From the NCBI GenBank assembly GCA_015655015.1, contig JAATFV010000166.1:1-44649 (forward strand): DNA of 44,649 nt, written 5' to 3'. The DNA comes from Chitinophagales bacterium (GTDB lineage: Bacteria; Bacteroidota; Bacteroidia; Chitinophagales; Chitinophagaceae). Shown here one piece after another: positions 8,653 to 15,987 of this stretch (positions are counted from its first letter, which is position 1; each line of letters begins with the position of its first letter). Position numbers and translations under genes: made by a program. The notes beneath the pieces are model-generated. The model was not told the origin of the DNA. It made no database searches and saw nothing but the letters and a program-made list of their open reading frames with translations.

Positions 8653-10283
8653 ATCTCCATGATCCGGTGTTCGAATTCTTCATTGGGAACGATGGATTTG
8701 TTCTTGATCTTTGTTTTGTAGGTATTGATAGTATTGACGGAGTATTCCAGGATACGTGCTATTTTTTCATTTTCATGGATGCCCATCCGGATCAGGGCGA
8801 AGATCCGAAGGTCCGTATTCAGCAGTTCATGATCTTTCAGCTGTACCTGGTCTTCTTCCTGGAACAGGGCATTGAAGGCTGGTATAAAATCGGGGAAGAG
8901 TTTCAGGAATATCTTATCGAAATTCCGGAGAAGCTCTTCCTTTTCTTTTTTCAGGTTGATATTGTTTACGACGGCGATGATATCTTCCCATTTGCGATAA
9001 GCTATTTTCTGCTCCAGTGATTTCTTGAATTTCTCCATTTTGGAGAAGAATTCGGAGTCGGCATTGAAGAAATAGCCGATATATTCTTCTTTGATCTTAT
9101 TGGCTTCCGACAGTTTGTAGTTGGCTTCCACCAACCGTTGGTTGATAGCCTGTTCCTTGATATGGGCTTCGGTGATCACTTTTTTTGCCAGCTTTAACTT
9201 ACCCACCTGCCGGAAAATGATGATGGCCAGGATGATCACCAGCAACAGCAGCAGGGTGGTGATGACAGAGTAGGTGACTAGTGTTCTTTTCTCTCCTTCG
9301 ACACGGCTGATCTTTTCTCCTTCGATCAGGGGTAAGATAGCGCTGACCTGTACCTTTCTTTGGCGGGCGCCGTAGAAGCTGGCATCCCGGATGGCGGCTT
9401 CTATATAGGAGGAGGCGTTCTTTACATCTCCTTTTTTGTAAAGGATCTGGGCGAGGTTGAACATGGCGGCTGTCTCCTTGGTGGAAGATTTTATATCCGC
9501 GATGGCGGCTTGTATCAGCAGGGGAACGGCCATATCTGCCTGGCCATTATAGATATAGATGTCACTCAGGGTGGAGGCGGCAATGGCCAGCTGGTGCCAG
9601 GAAAGGTCCTGCCGGCGCAGCAGCTCCCGGAGATCTGCCAGGGCCTCCGTCCGGGCCCCGGATTTTATTTCTTTTAGTCCTTTGAAATAAGAGGCGTGGA
9701 AGGAGCCGGGAGGATAGAGCTGCAGGGCGGAGTCCATATAGCGATTTCCTTTCTCCGTGTAGGCGGGGGTATTATAGGTGTCATTGTCGAAATCTCCCAG
9801 GTCATAATAGTAGCGGCCCATCAGCGCATAATATTCTGCCCGGAGGCTGTCGGGGGCTCCGTTGGTATTGATCTTATTCAGGGAATCCAGTGTTTCTTTG
9901 AACATCCCGGAGGATAGGAGGGAAAATCCAAGCTTGAGCCGGGCGGACAGGATCCGTGATGGGTCGTCTAACCGGAGGGCAGTTTCCTGCAGTTTCCGTG
10001 CATAGTGAAAGGCGGAATCATAATTAAAGACTTTGTATTCTTCGTATAACCGGAGGTGCCTGGAAAAAAGGATGGGGAGGTCTTCGTTCGGGTTGTCCTT
10101 GTTATCGGCAAAAGATGCTTTTAGAAGCGCTATTTTCTTCAATTTTTCCTGATCGTACCGGGCAGAGGATTCAATAGCCTGGTTGAGTTCGTTCAGGGAG
10201 CTTTCGGCAGGGGACTGGCTTCGGGCGGCCAAAGAGAGGACCAGGGATAGCGTTACAGGCAGCAGTCGTTGGACCAGGTTCAC
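8640..10283 (-). CDS. TPR membrane regulator with DUF6377-like and LuxR-like C-terminus
   Basis: A 547-residue protein with a signal peptide (MNLVQRLLPVTLSLVLSLAARSQS), a tetratricopeptide-like periplasmic helical region (residues about 35-320), one membrane helix (VITTLLLLLVIILAIIIF, around 335-360), a coiled-coil stretch, and a cytoplasmic tail ending in a LuxR-like helix-turn-helix (RMGIHENEKIARILEYSVNTINTYKTKI). This architecture is used in Bacteroidota for sensors that sit beside SusCD loci and bind DNA through the C-terminal HTH. It is convergent with the susC-susD-GH97 operon, so it is the best candidate for that operon's regulator; that role is inferred from position. A TACATTTG box lies about 58 bases upstream on its strand. 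Confidence 0.85.
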   Translation of the reverse strand: MNLVQRLLPVTLSLVLSLAARSQSPAESSLNELNQAIESSARYDQEKLKKIALLKASFADNKDNPNEDLPILFSRHLRLYEEYKVFNYDSAFHYARKLQETALRLDDPSRILSARLKLGFSLLSSGMFKETLDSLNKINTNGAPDSLRAEYYALMGRYYYDLGDFDNDTYNTPAYTEKGNRYMDSALQLYPPGSFHASYFKGLKEIKSGARTEALADLRELLRRQDLSWHQLAIAASTLSDIYIYNGQADMAVPLLIQAAIADIKSSTKETAAMFNLAQILYKKGDVKNASSYIEAAIRDASFYGARQRKVQVSAILPLIEGEKISRVEGEKRTLVTYSVITTLLLLLVIILAIIIFRQVGKLKLAKKVITEAHIKEQAINQRLVEANYKLSEANKIKEEYIGYFFNADSEFFSKMEKFKKSLEQKIAYRKWEDIIAVVNNINLKKEKEELLRNFDKIFLKLFPDFIPAFNALFQEEDQVQLKDHELLNTDLRIFALIRMGIHENEKIARILEYSVNTINTYKTKIKNKSIVPNEEFEHRIMEIRTL

Positions 10284-10340
10284 GGTTGAGTTTTTAAGTT
10301 ATTCGTAAAAACGGACGGAGTCCGGTTCACTTATTAAACT

Positions 10341-10348
10341 CAAATGTA
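10341..10348 (-). promoter_or_regulatory. Candidate -7 box of the TPR regulator gene
   Basis: On the minus strand the sequence is TACATTTG, an exact TAnnTTTG match. The implied transcript start is near 10334, giving a leader of about 50 nt. No good TTG-type -33 element is seen at the usual distance, so confidence is moderate. Confidence 0.45.
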
Positions 10349-10489
10349 AATAAAAAAAAAGCCCAGATAAAAATCCAGGCCGTTGCTAAAATCCAATATC
10401 CTATTAAAAGCCAATTATACTTAGGCAAATTTTAGTCCAATTAGATTTCCCTTTGATTTCCCGCTTACAGATACCTGATACCCCGCTAG

Positions 10490-10519
10490 TTGAGGAAAAA
10501 TGTGGATTTTTTTCCTCAA
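10490..10519. other. Perfect 11-bp inverted repeat
   Basis: The arms TTGAGGAAAAA (10490-10500) and TTTTTCCTCAA (10509-10519) surround an 8-nt loop. Lying between divergent genes, it might be an operator or an upstream-facing terminator. Confidence 0.5.
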
Positions 10520-10605
10520 TGAGTCCCTTTTTTTCTGCATTTTTTGGAGGGTATGGAAGGGATGGTTATAAGACTTTGAGAGTACGCCTGCGGCGATTTT
10601 TGGTG

Positions 10606-10613
10606 TAATTTTG
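10606..10613 (+). promoter_or_regulatory. Candidate -7 box four bases before the deaminase ATG
   Basis: TAATTTTG is an exact TAnnTTTG match ending four bases before ATG 10618. If used, transcription would start on or next to the start codon (a leaderless mRNA). The nearest TTTG upstream (10575-10578) is 27 bp away, wider than usual. Confidence 0.4.
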
Positions 10614-10617
10614 AGCT

Positions 10618-11097
10618 ATGGGTACCCAACAAGATATACTATACCTGAAAGAGGCAGTGGAACTTGCCAGGCAGGGGGTGGAAAAGGGGGCAGGGGGGCC
10701 TTTCGGCTGTGTCATCGTGAAAGAGGGACAGGTGATCGGAAAGGGCTGCAACCGCGTTACTTCCTCGAATGACCCTACCGCTCATGCTGAGGTGGTAGCA
10801 ATACGGGATGCCTGTCAGAAACTGGGTGATTACCAGTTGACGGGCTGCGATGTCTATACTTCCTGCGAGCCCTGTCCGATGTGCCTGGGGGCGCTCTATT
10901 GGGCAAGGCCCCGGCGGGTGGTCTATGCTTCGACACGTGATGAAGCTGCGGGCGCCGGATTCGATGATGCGTTCATTTACCGGGAGATCAATCTCTCCAT
11001 AGCGGAAAGAAAGATCCCATTTGATTATCTGGCTCTTACGGAAGCTGTTGCCTTATTCGGTCTCTGGAAAGAAAATGGGAATAAGAAATTGTATTGA
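10618..11097 (+). CDS. guaD: GuaD-like nucleoside/guanine deaminase
   Basis: A 159-residue cytidine-deaminase-fold enzyme. The zinc site is visible: His56 in HAE (56-58, with Glu58 as proton shuttle) and Cys86/Cys89 in PCPMC. The TSCEPCPMCLGALYWAR segment, the GGPFG motif near residue 26 and the C-terminal D-x-FIYREI region match the Bacillus GuaD type, which has about the same length, rather than TadA tRNA deaminases. The likely reaction is guanine to xanthine plus ammonia in the cytosol. The gene stands alone, divergent from the TPR regulator and convergent with a secreted protein gene. Other purine or nucleoside substrates within the family cannot be excluded. Confidence 0.85.
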   Translation: MGTQQDILYLKEAVELARQGVEKGAGGPFGCVIVKEGQVIGKGCNRVTSSNDPTAHAEVVAIRDACQKLGDYQLTGCDVYTSCEPCPMCLGALYWARPRRVVYASTRDEAAGAGFDDAFIYREINLSIAERKIPFDYLALTEAVALFGLWKENGNKKLY

Positions 11098-11128
11098 AAC
11101 TGGCAGGATGGGTATGGGTGAAAAAGAA

Positions 11129-11154
11129 GGCCCTGCTCATCATGGAGCAGGGCC
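11129..11154 (-). terminator. Terminator between convergent genes
   Basis: The arms GGCCCTGCTC (11129-11138) and GAGCAGGGCC (11145-11154) pair perfectly over 10 bp with a 6-nt loop. On the minus strand it is followed by TTCTTTTTC, so it mainly serves the secreted-protein gene; it may also stop the deaminase transcript. Confidence 0.8.
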
Positions 11155-11180
11155 TGGTCAATGGGGGGGCGGTTAACTAA

Positions 11181-11699
11181 TTATTTTTTTGCTGTTTTTT
11201 GATAGACTTCCCAGTCATTTCCATTAGAGCGCAGGACCATTTTTGAGTCGGCGTCTTCCAGGGAAACATAATAGCAGTTCTGGGTATCTCCGTTCAATTC
11301 GAAAAGTTCCGTGATCCAGTAGCTGCTGTAATTCTTTTTCAGGTCCATCATCAATTCGAGCGGCAGCTGTGAAGACAGGATATTCCTTGTTACTGCCAGC
11401 AATTCACCGTTATCGGAATAGAAGGCAAAGAGGACCATGTCATTCATTTTGAAAGTGATTTTCGTGAAGTGCCTGTTGACTTCCGAGCTGATCAATTTCG
11501 CGTTCCTGAAATCCTTTTGGAAGGAGAGTTCAATTTGTTTGTCCAGCGGGTCGGCGGCGGCCGATACGGTGGGTTCAGTTACCGGTGCTGCTGCGAAGCT
11601 ATAGCTGAGAGTGACAGTTAATAATAATGCCAATGTGAAGGCGATCTTTTTGCTCCTGGCAGAGAGTGTCTGGCTGAGGAGAGTGTTTGTCTGTTTCAT
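11181..11699 (-). CDS. Secreted hypothetical protein
   Basis: About 172 residues from ATG 11699. An open frame reaches 11744, but the promoter box at 11747-11754 would put that ATG at or upstream of the transcript start, so 11699 is preferred. A signal peptide is visible (KKIAFTLALLLTVTLSYSFAAA), giving an exported protein. The mature part has a repeated beta-rich pattern (FQKDFRNAKLI...HFTKITFKMNDMVLFAFY) somewhat like PepSY-type periplasmic proteins; I cannot confirm this. It is monocistronic, with a palindrome over its promoter, so its expression is probably controlled by a dedicated repressor or activator. The function is unknown. Confidence 0.75.
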   Translation of the reverse strand: MKQTNTLLSQTLSARSKKIAFTLALLLTVTLSYSFAAAPVTEPTVSAAADPLDKQIELSFQKDFRNAKLISSEVNRHFTKITFKMNDMVLFAFYSDNGELLAVTRNILSSQLPLELMMDLKKNYSSYWITELFELNGDTQNCYYVSLEDADSKMVLRSNGNDWEVYQKTAKK

Positions 11700-11746
11700 A
11701 ACTTTATTTTTTAAGATTTTTGGTTGAATACTCTTGGTTTGCATAA

Positions 11747-11754
11747 CAAAGATA
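11747..11754 (-). promoter_or_regulatory. -7 box of the secreted-protein gene
   Basis: On the minus strand TATCTTTG is an exact TAnnTTTG match, with a TTG element at 11776-11778 (21-bp spacing). The predicted transcript start is near 11742, about 40 nt before ATG 11699. Confidence 0.65.
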
Positions 11755-11767
11755 ATGTTTTAGATAG

Positions 11768-11788
11768 GTACTATACAATGCATAGTAC
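11768..11788. promoter_or_regulatory. Palindromic operator candidate
   Basis: GTACTAT (11768-11774) and ATAGTAC (11782-11788) form a perfect 7-bp inverted repeat with a 7-nt spacer. The centre covers the TTG (-33) element of the promoter of the gene at 11181-11699, a position typical of a dimeric regulator site. Confidence 0.55.
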
Positions 11789-12232
11789 ATTGAATGGCAT
11801 AATACTATTATGAACGGTAATAATTGAGGGATGAGCTGCGTCTTCCTTTGTTGCAGCTGGTTTTTTAGTTGAAATTCTATATTTATTCATGGTGAACTTT
11901 TTTAAAACTGCCGGTTTGGACGGGCATGGAGGTAGATGCCAGCGCGATGCCACGTTATTAATATATTGATAATCATTGCTTTGTATTTTTTTGACCTTTT
12001 GAGGATTGTACAATAATGATACAACGGCTGTTCGGTTATGTCCAGATAGATGGGCTGGGATGGCGGTAGGAGCCGCCAGGTGGGTGCTGGTTTAATATTA
12101 AAGATCCGCCTATTTTATAATTCCTTTTGTTATTCGGCTTTAATTGTTATTTTTAACCGCTTCATTTTGGTTACGGCGGTGTATATTCTCCTTTGTTTTT
12201 ACTGCCTGTAGCAATCTTTTTATTGCATCTGT

Positions 12233-12275
12233 TCAGTTGTTAGTTGGTTTCTGTCAGTTGTTAGTCTGTTTCTTA
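12233..12275 (+). repeat. Two-copy 21-bp direct repeat
   Basis: TCAGTTGTTAGT followed by a GTTTCT-containing tail occurs at 12233 and again at 12254 (21-bp period). It lies about 80-120 bases before the small protein gene at 12355. Confidence 0.75.
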
Positions 12276-12331
12276 GTATTTAGCAATCGTTTTTTTGTTC
12301 GCTTCAGGATTTTTAGTCAATAATTTAAAAC

Positions 12332-12347
12332 GTTCACTGTTTAAAAT
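12332..12347 (+). promoter_or_regulatory. 16-bp element shared with the hpf leader (copy 1)
   Basis: GTTCACTGTTTAAAAT lies here, seven bases before ATG 12355. The identical 16-mer is found at 43581-43596, nine bases before ATG of hpf. Confidence 0.5.
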
Positions 12348-12354
12348 TTTAACT

Positions 12355-12603
12355 ATGAAGCTATCTGATTTCATTGCTTTGGAAGAAGAGGAAAAGAGAC
12401 TTGCCATCCGCCATGTCGGTGTGTTGGTTGCAAAAAGAAAAGATTTGGATAGCCTGGTCTTTCTATTTCAGGTAGGCAGCTATTATGTTGAGGCGATCTG
12501 TGACCGGGAGGATAGGGCCGTTAAGGAATACAGGGTCTCCGATAATGTCAGGTTCCTGCATCCTTACCTGGAGAGTATCCGGATAGATGAGCTGCTTCAT
12601 TAG
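12355..12603 (+). CDS. Small conserved hypothetical protein (82 aa)
   Basis: The ATG at 12355 is chosen because the longer frame from 12295 has no ATG and lies in AT-rich leader sequence. The protein is soluble, acidic at the front (LEEEEK) and has conserved-looking blocks VAKRKDLDSLVFLFQVGSYY, YRVSDNVRFL and PYLESIRIDELL. I recall similar roughly 80-residue proteins being common, often in several copies, in Chitinophagaceae, but their function is not known to me. No signal peptide or membrane segment. It stands alone, and its stop codon lies three bases from the end of a broken AraC-type gene on the other strand. Confidence 0.7.
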   Translation: MKLSDFIALEEEEKRLAIRHVGVLVAKRKDLDSLVFLFQVGSYYVEAICDREDRAVKEYRVSDNVRFLHPYLESIRIDELLH

Positions 12604-12606
12604 GCA

Positions 12607-12862
12607 TCAATGCGGTTTGCCTTTCTTTTTTAGATCCCGGAATTCGGATGGGGTTAAAGAAAATTTTGATTTAAAGATGGTCGAGAAATACGCTTGTGAG
12701 GAGAACCGACCTCGTAGGCGATCTCAGACATGGAGAGGTCTTCGTTGAGCCGCACGAGCCTGGCTTTTTGCATACGGATGGTCAGGATATAATCATTGCC
12801 GTTGAATCCGGGAAGGGCTTTTACTTTCCTGTAAAGCTGCACCCTGGAAATGCCTTTTTCCT
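12607..12862 (-). pseudogene. Remnant of an AraC-type HTH regulator, frameshifted
   Basis: Reading the minus strand, the sequence encodes KGISRVQLYRKVKALPGFNG then IRMQKARLVR and SEIAYEVG, the typical AraC-family C-terminal HTH seen at the end of hybrid two-component regulators. The frame then breaks near 12690: one base appears missing in AAGCG/TAT. In the shifted frame the homology resumes as YFSTIFKSKFSLTPSEFRDL to a TGA at 12607-12609. Nothing recognisable of the upstream part of the regulator remains. This is a dead fragment, probably of a sensor-regulator that once controlled a nearby glycan locus. Confidence 0.85.
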
Positions 12863-13109
12863 GAGGTATTCATATGTGTAAATAATCGGCCCATGAGCCT
12901 GGAAAAGCTGATCAGGCCTTTTGAAAATAAAAGTAAACATTTCTGCGTAATCGGATAATCCATCAAAATAGCGGGATTGATCATTTTGCGCGGGAGGTAC
13001 TTGCATTAACTTTAATCATTTATGCGGCAAAGGGTAAAAAGTGGTTGGACGCGATATCTTTATTTTATGCAACTATTACAGAACTAGGTTATTCTCAAGC
13101 AGTGTCTAT

Positions 13110-15329
13110 ATGAAGCTCATCTTTAAGCACCTGGTTGGCTTTTTTTTCGTTAGTGGAAGCATTTCGATCCTCCATGCCCAGGAGGGTGCATTGAGGCTTT
13201 GGTATGATCAACCCGCGGGACGATGGGAAGAAACACTGCCGTTGGGCAACGGAAGACCGGGGATGATGCCCGACAGCAAGATCAGCGATGAGACGATCGT
13301 GCTGAATGACATTACGCTCTGGTCCGGCGGTCCGCAGGATGCTAAGGCACATGAGCCTGCATCCCGCGTGTACAAGGTGGTCTATGGGCGGCATAACGAA
13401 CTTGCTTACGATCTGGAAAATGGCACCTTTTCTCTTTCAGCCGACGGGACGACCCGGTTTTCCGACGTCGAAGCCAGTGTTCAGCTGGGTGATCGAATCC
13501 TCCATTCTACGGAATATACTTCCCGGCGCGTGGTCAGGGAGACGTTGTCCGATGGTTTCGGAAAAGGTGAAAAAATTACGGTCATCGGGACTGCATCCGG
13601 CATGCCGGTGATGCGCCAGGTTTTTTATGCGTATAGTGGAAGGAGCTATGTATTAATGGAGGTATCGCTCGAGGGGAAAGCCCTTGTCAGTAACAGCATG
13701 TCTCCCTTTAGCGGACGGATGGCGGTACGAGGCCACGCGAGGACCCTTTTCGTGCCATTCGATAATGACACGTTTATCAGCTACCTGTCCAATCCCTTGT
13801 CGCCGGATTCCACCAACACCAGCGCAGAAGTCGGAGTGGTGTATAGCAATTCGACCCGTAGCGGACTGATCGTAGGCTCCGTGGAGCACTCGGTCTGGAA
13901 AGCGGGTGTGGCGACAAAAGCCATTGGCGATACTGCCGGAAACATCAGGGTCTGGGGCGGCTATACGGAGAAAGCGGTAAACCGGGATGACATCCCGCAT
14001 GGAGCGATCAAAGGGAACGTGATCAAATCCCCCCTGGTATTTGCCGGTTGTTACCCGGACTGGCGAACTGGAATGAAGGATTTCGCAGAGGCTAACCGGC
14101 TGAAAGAACCCCAATATATTTTCAAATGGAACAAACCTACCCCTGTGGGCTGGAACAGCTGGGGAGTCATGCAGGATCACCTGACGTACAACAAAGCGAT
14201 CAGGGTGGTTGACTTTTTCGCGGATTCCCTTCGGACCTTTCGATCCGGGGGCACCGCCTTTATCGATCTGGATGCTTTTTGGGATTATATGGTCAAGGGA
14301 GGCACGCAAGGCGACTTCACCGTCATCAGGCAGTTTGCGGACTACTGTAAAAGCAAAGGGCTCCAACCGGGTGTCTATTTTGCGCCATTCGCCGACTTCG
14401 GCTATAAACAAGGGGGGGACCGTCTTGTGGAAGGCTCCGCATACAGGTACAAAGATCTTTGGACAAAGGTCGGGAATGGGTACCATGATATCGATGGGGG
14501 CCGCTCGATCGATCCCACCCATCCTGGGACGCGGCAGCATATCGCCTATATGATCAGGAAGTTGAGGGACTGCGGCTTTACGATGATCAAGATCGATTTC
14601 CTGGGTCATGCTGCGGCGGAATCGACCGGCTTTTACGATACCACGGTGACTACCGGTATGCAGGCCTTCCGAATGGGCATGGAATACCTGGATGATCAAC
14701 TGGGCGGGCAGATGCTGGTGTATGCGGCCATTTCGCCCAGCATGGCGACGAGCCGGTATGTTCATTCGAGAAGAATTGCCTGCGATGCCTTTAAGACGAT
14801 CGAACATACGAAATATACTCTCAATAGCGTGACCTACGGATGGTGGCTGACGTGGCTGTACAATTATGTCGATGCCGACCATGTGGTATTAGATCATCAG
14901 ACTGAAGGTGAAAACCGTGCGCGCCTACTGTCGTCAGTGATCACGGGCACGTTCATTACCGGGGACGACTTCTCCGTTCATGGTCCCTGGTCCGACAGGG
15001 CGCGGGCCTGGTATCAAAACCCTGCATTGCTAAAGGTGGTAAGATCGGGGAAAGCATTCGAACCGGTGGAAGGGGACATCGAACGGGGGGCATCCAATTT
15101 GTTTGTACGCAGGAACGGCAATAGGCTTTATTTAGCTATTTTCAACTATGATACCGAAGAGCGTTCTTTTCCGATAAATCTCCGTCGGCTCGGTCTTTCC
15201 TCTGCCCATTCCTATCAGGCGATCGATGTGTTGAATGGGGGCATGACGGTCGTCCGTGACCGGCAGGAAATACGGATCCCGGGTGCGGATGCTGCGTTAT
15301 ATGAAGTCTTATTACCTCAAGCCAAATGA
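13110..15329 (+). CDS. Chimera: GH95 N-terminal piece fused to an alpha-galactosidase-like glycoside hydrolase
   Basis: About 739 residues from ATG 13110, with a signal peptide (LVGFFFVSGSISILHAQ). Residues 25-86 (LRLWYDQPAGRWEETLPLGN, LNDITLWSGGPQDA) are the start of a GH95 alpha-fucosidase/galactosidase. From residue 87 the text changes to an unrelated enzyme: NELAYDLENGTFS, a beta domain, then a TIM barrel with PVGWNSWGVMQDH, DLDAFWDYM, GFTMIKIDFLGH and SRRIACDAF. This part resembles GH27/GH36-like alpha-galactosidases; Asp496 (KIDF) is the likely nucleophile and Asp559 the likely acid/base. The junction at about 13360-13371 is in frame, so an intact secreted fusion could be made. GH95 catalytic residues are absent. 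The gene stands alone next to a broken AraC-type remnant. Confidence 0.85.
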   Translation: MKLIFKHLVGFFFVSGSISILHAQEGALRLWYDQPAGRWEETLPLGNGRPGMMPDSKISDETIVLNDITLWSGGPQDAKAHEPASRVYKVVYGRHNELAYDLENGTFSLSADGTTRFSDVEASVQLGDRILHSTEYTSRRVVRETLSDGFGKGEKITVIGTASGMPVMRQVFYAYSGRSYVLMEVSLEGKALVSNSMSPFSGRMAVRGHARTLFVPFDNDTFISYLSNPLSPDSTNTSAEVGVVYSNSTRSGLIVGSVEHSVWKAGVATKAIGDTAGNIRVWGGYTEKAVNRDDIPHGAIKGNVIKSPLVFAGCYPDWRTGMKDFAEANRLKEPQYIFKWNKPTPVGWNSWGVMQDHLTYNKAIRVVDFFADSLRTFRSGGTAFIDLDAFWDYMVKGGTQGDFTVIRQFADYCKSKGLQPGVYFAPFADFGYKQGGDRLVEGSAYRYKDLWTKVGNGYHDIDGGRSIDPTHPGTRQHIAYMIRKLRDCGFTMIKIDFLGHAAAESTGFYDTTVTTGMQAFRMGMEYLDDQLGGQMLVYAAISPSMATSRYVHSRRIACDAFKTIEHTKYTLNSVTYGWWLTWLYNYVDADHVVLDHQTEGENRARLLSSVITGTFITGDDFSVHGPWSDRARAWYQNPALLKVVRSGKAFEPVEGDIERGASNLFVRRNGNRLYLAIFNYDTEERSFPINLRRLGLSSAHSYQAIDVLNGGMTVVRDRQEIRIPGADAALYEVLLPQAK

Positions 15330-15987
15330 CATGTTCATCAGAGTCAATCTTACGCTTGCCTCGTCTATTTTAAATCCGGGACTCCCGGGCAAATGCAGTC
15401 GAAATATGGAGTTCTCATTTTCATATTGGCGCCAAAATCATTGACGAGCGGGACTTATTGGCCGCTATGCCAAAAATATCCGGGATTAATTGACCATTAA
15501 AGAGATTTCAAAACTTTCAGCCTGTATTAAACTAAGCGAGAAAATAAAAATGATCGACAAATCGTCGATCATTTAGTGGGGTCGTATAAGGCCATTCCGT
15601 GGAGATAGCCGGACTTCTATCGAACAATTGATTGGGCTCATGCGATTCATAGACACCCTTAGAGCTGTTTAAAATCAATTGGGAACAAACTGGGCGGATT
15701 GTTAAAGCCTACACATAAGATATTCATTTACTGCCTTTGGTCACTTGTATGCACGTCTAATGACTTTCCATTCCTTGAAATTATTAAAGAGGATTATTTG
15801 TTATATGCTTAATAGGTACGCCCTATTTTTTGGAGTGAGAGGAAATATTGCTTTTGTCAAAGCTGGTATTCTCCTTAAATATGTGAGCGAATTCCCTAAC
15901 TGGCACAGCTTAATTTACGCTCCCCGATTTAATCCTGTTACCGATGGAAGTTTTGAAAGGTTTGTGCTGAATATTTTTTTTTGAGCC
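15330..15987. other. Gene-poor stretch in the accessory zone
   Basis: I see no credible gene in these 658 bases. The frame at 15745-15984 (79 codons) has no recognisable pattern. A perfect hairpin lies at 15548-15574. Scattered short peptide-like matches suggest decayed coding sequence, but none can be named. Confidence 0.5.
15548..15574. other. Perfect 11-bp hairpin with 5-nt loop
   Basis: AAATGATCGAC (15548-15558) pairs perfectly with GTCGATCATTT (15564-15574) around the loop AAATC. It could be the terminator of the chimeric hydrolase gene 220 bases upstream or part of a lost mobile element. Confidence 0.55.

Larger units (their letters stand above)
10284..10617. other. Divergent intergenic region with promoters and a hairpin
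   Basis: These 334 bases separate the divergent regulator and deaminase genes. I see no gene. The region has a promoter box for each side (10341-10348 minus, 10606-10613 plus) and a perfect 11-bp stem at 10490-10519. Confidence 0.6.
11700..12354. other. Intergenic region without a recognised gene
   Basis: It holds the promoter and palindrome for the minus-strand gene, a small hairpin TGGCGG/CCGCCA (12061-12078), a 21-bp direct repeat (12233-12275) and a shared 16-bp element just before the next gene. An 80-codon minus-strand frame at 11771-12013 lacks a plausible start context or composition. Confidence 0.55.

Noticed and set aside
11771..12013. 80-codon minus-strand frame
   Set aside because: It overlaps the palindromic promoter region, lacks a recognisable pattern and has AT-rich intergenic composition.
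15598..15620. Partial similarity of GTGGAGATAGCCGGACTTC to the 3' end of tRNA-Ala, a possible second attachment site
   Set aside because: It needs gaps and mismatches over about 20 bases and the rest of the tRNA is not matched; too weak to call an att site.
15745..15984. 79-codon plus-strand frame
   Set aside because: No signal, domain or start context; it lies in decayed sequence.
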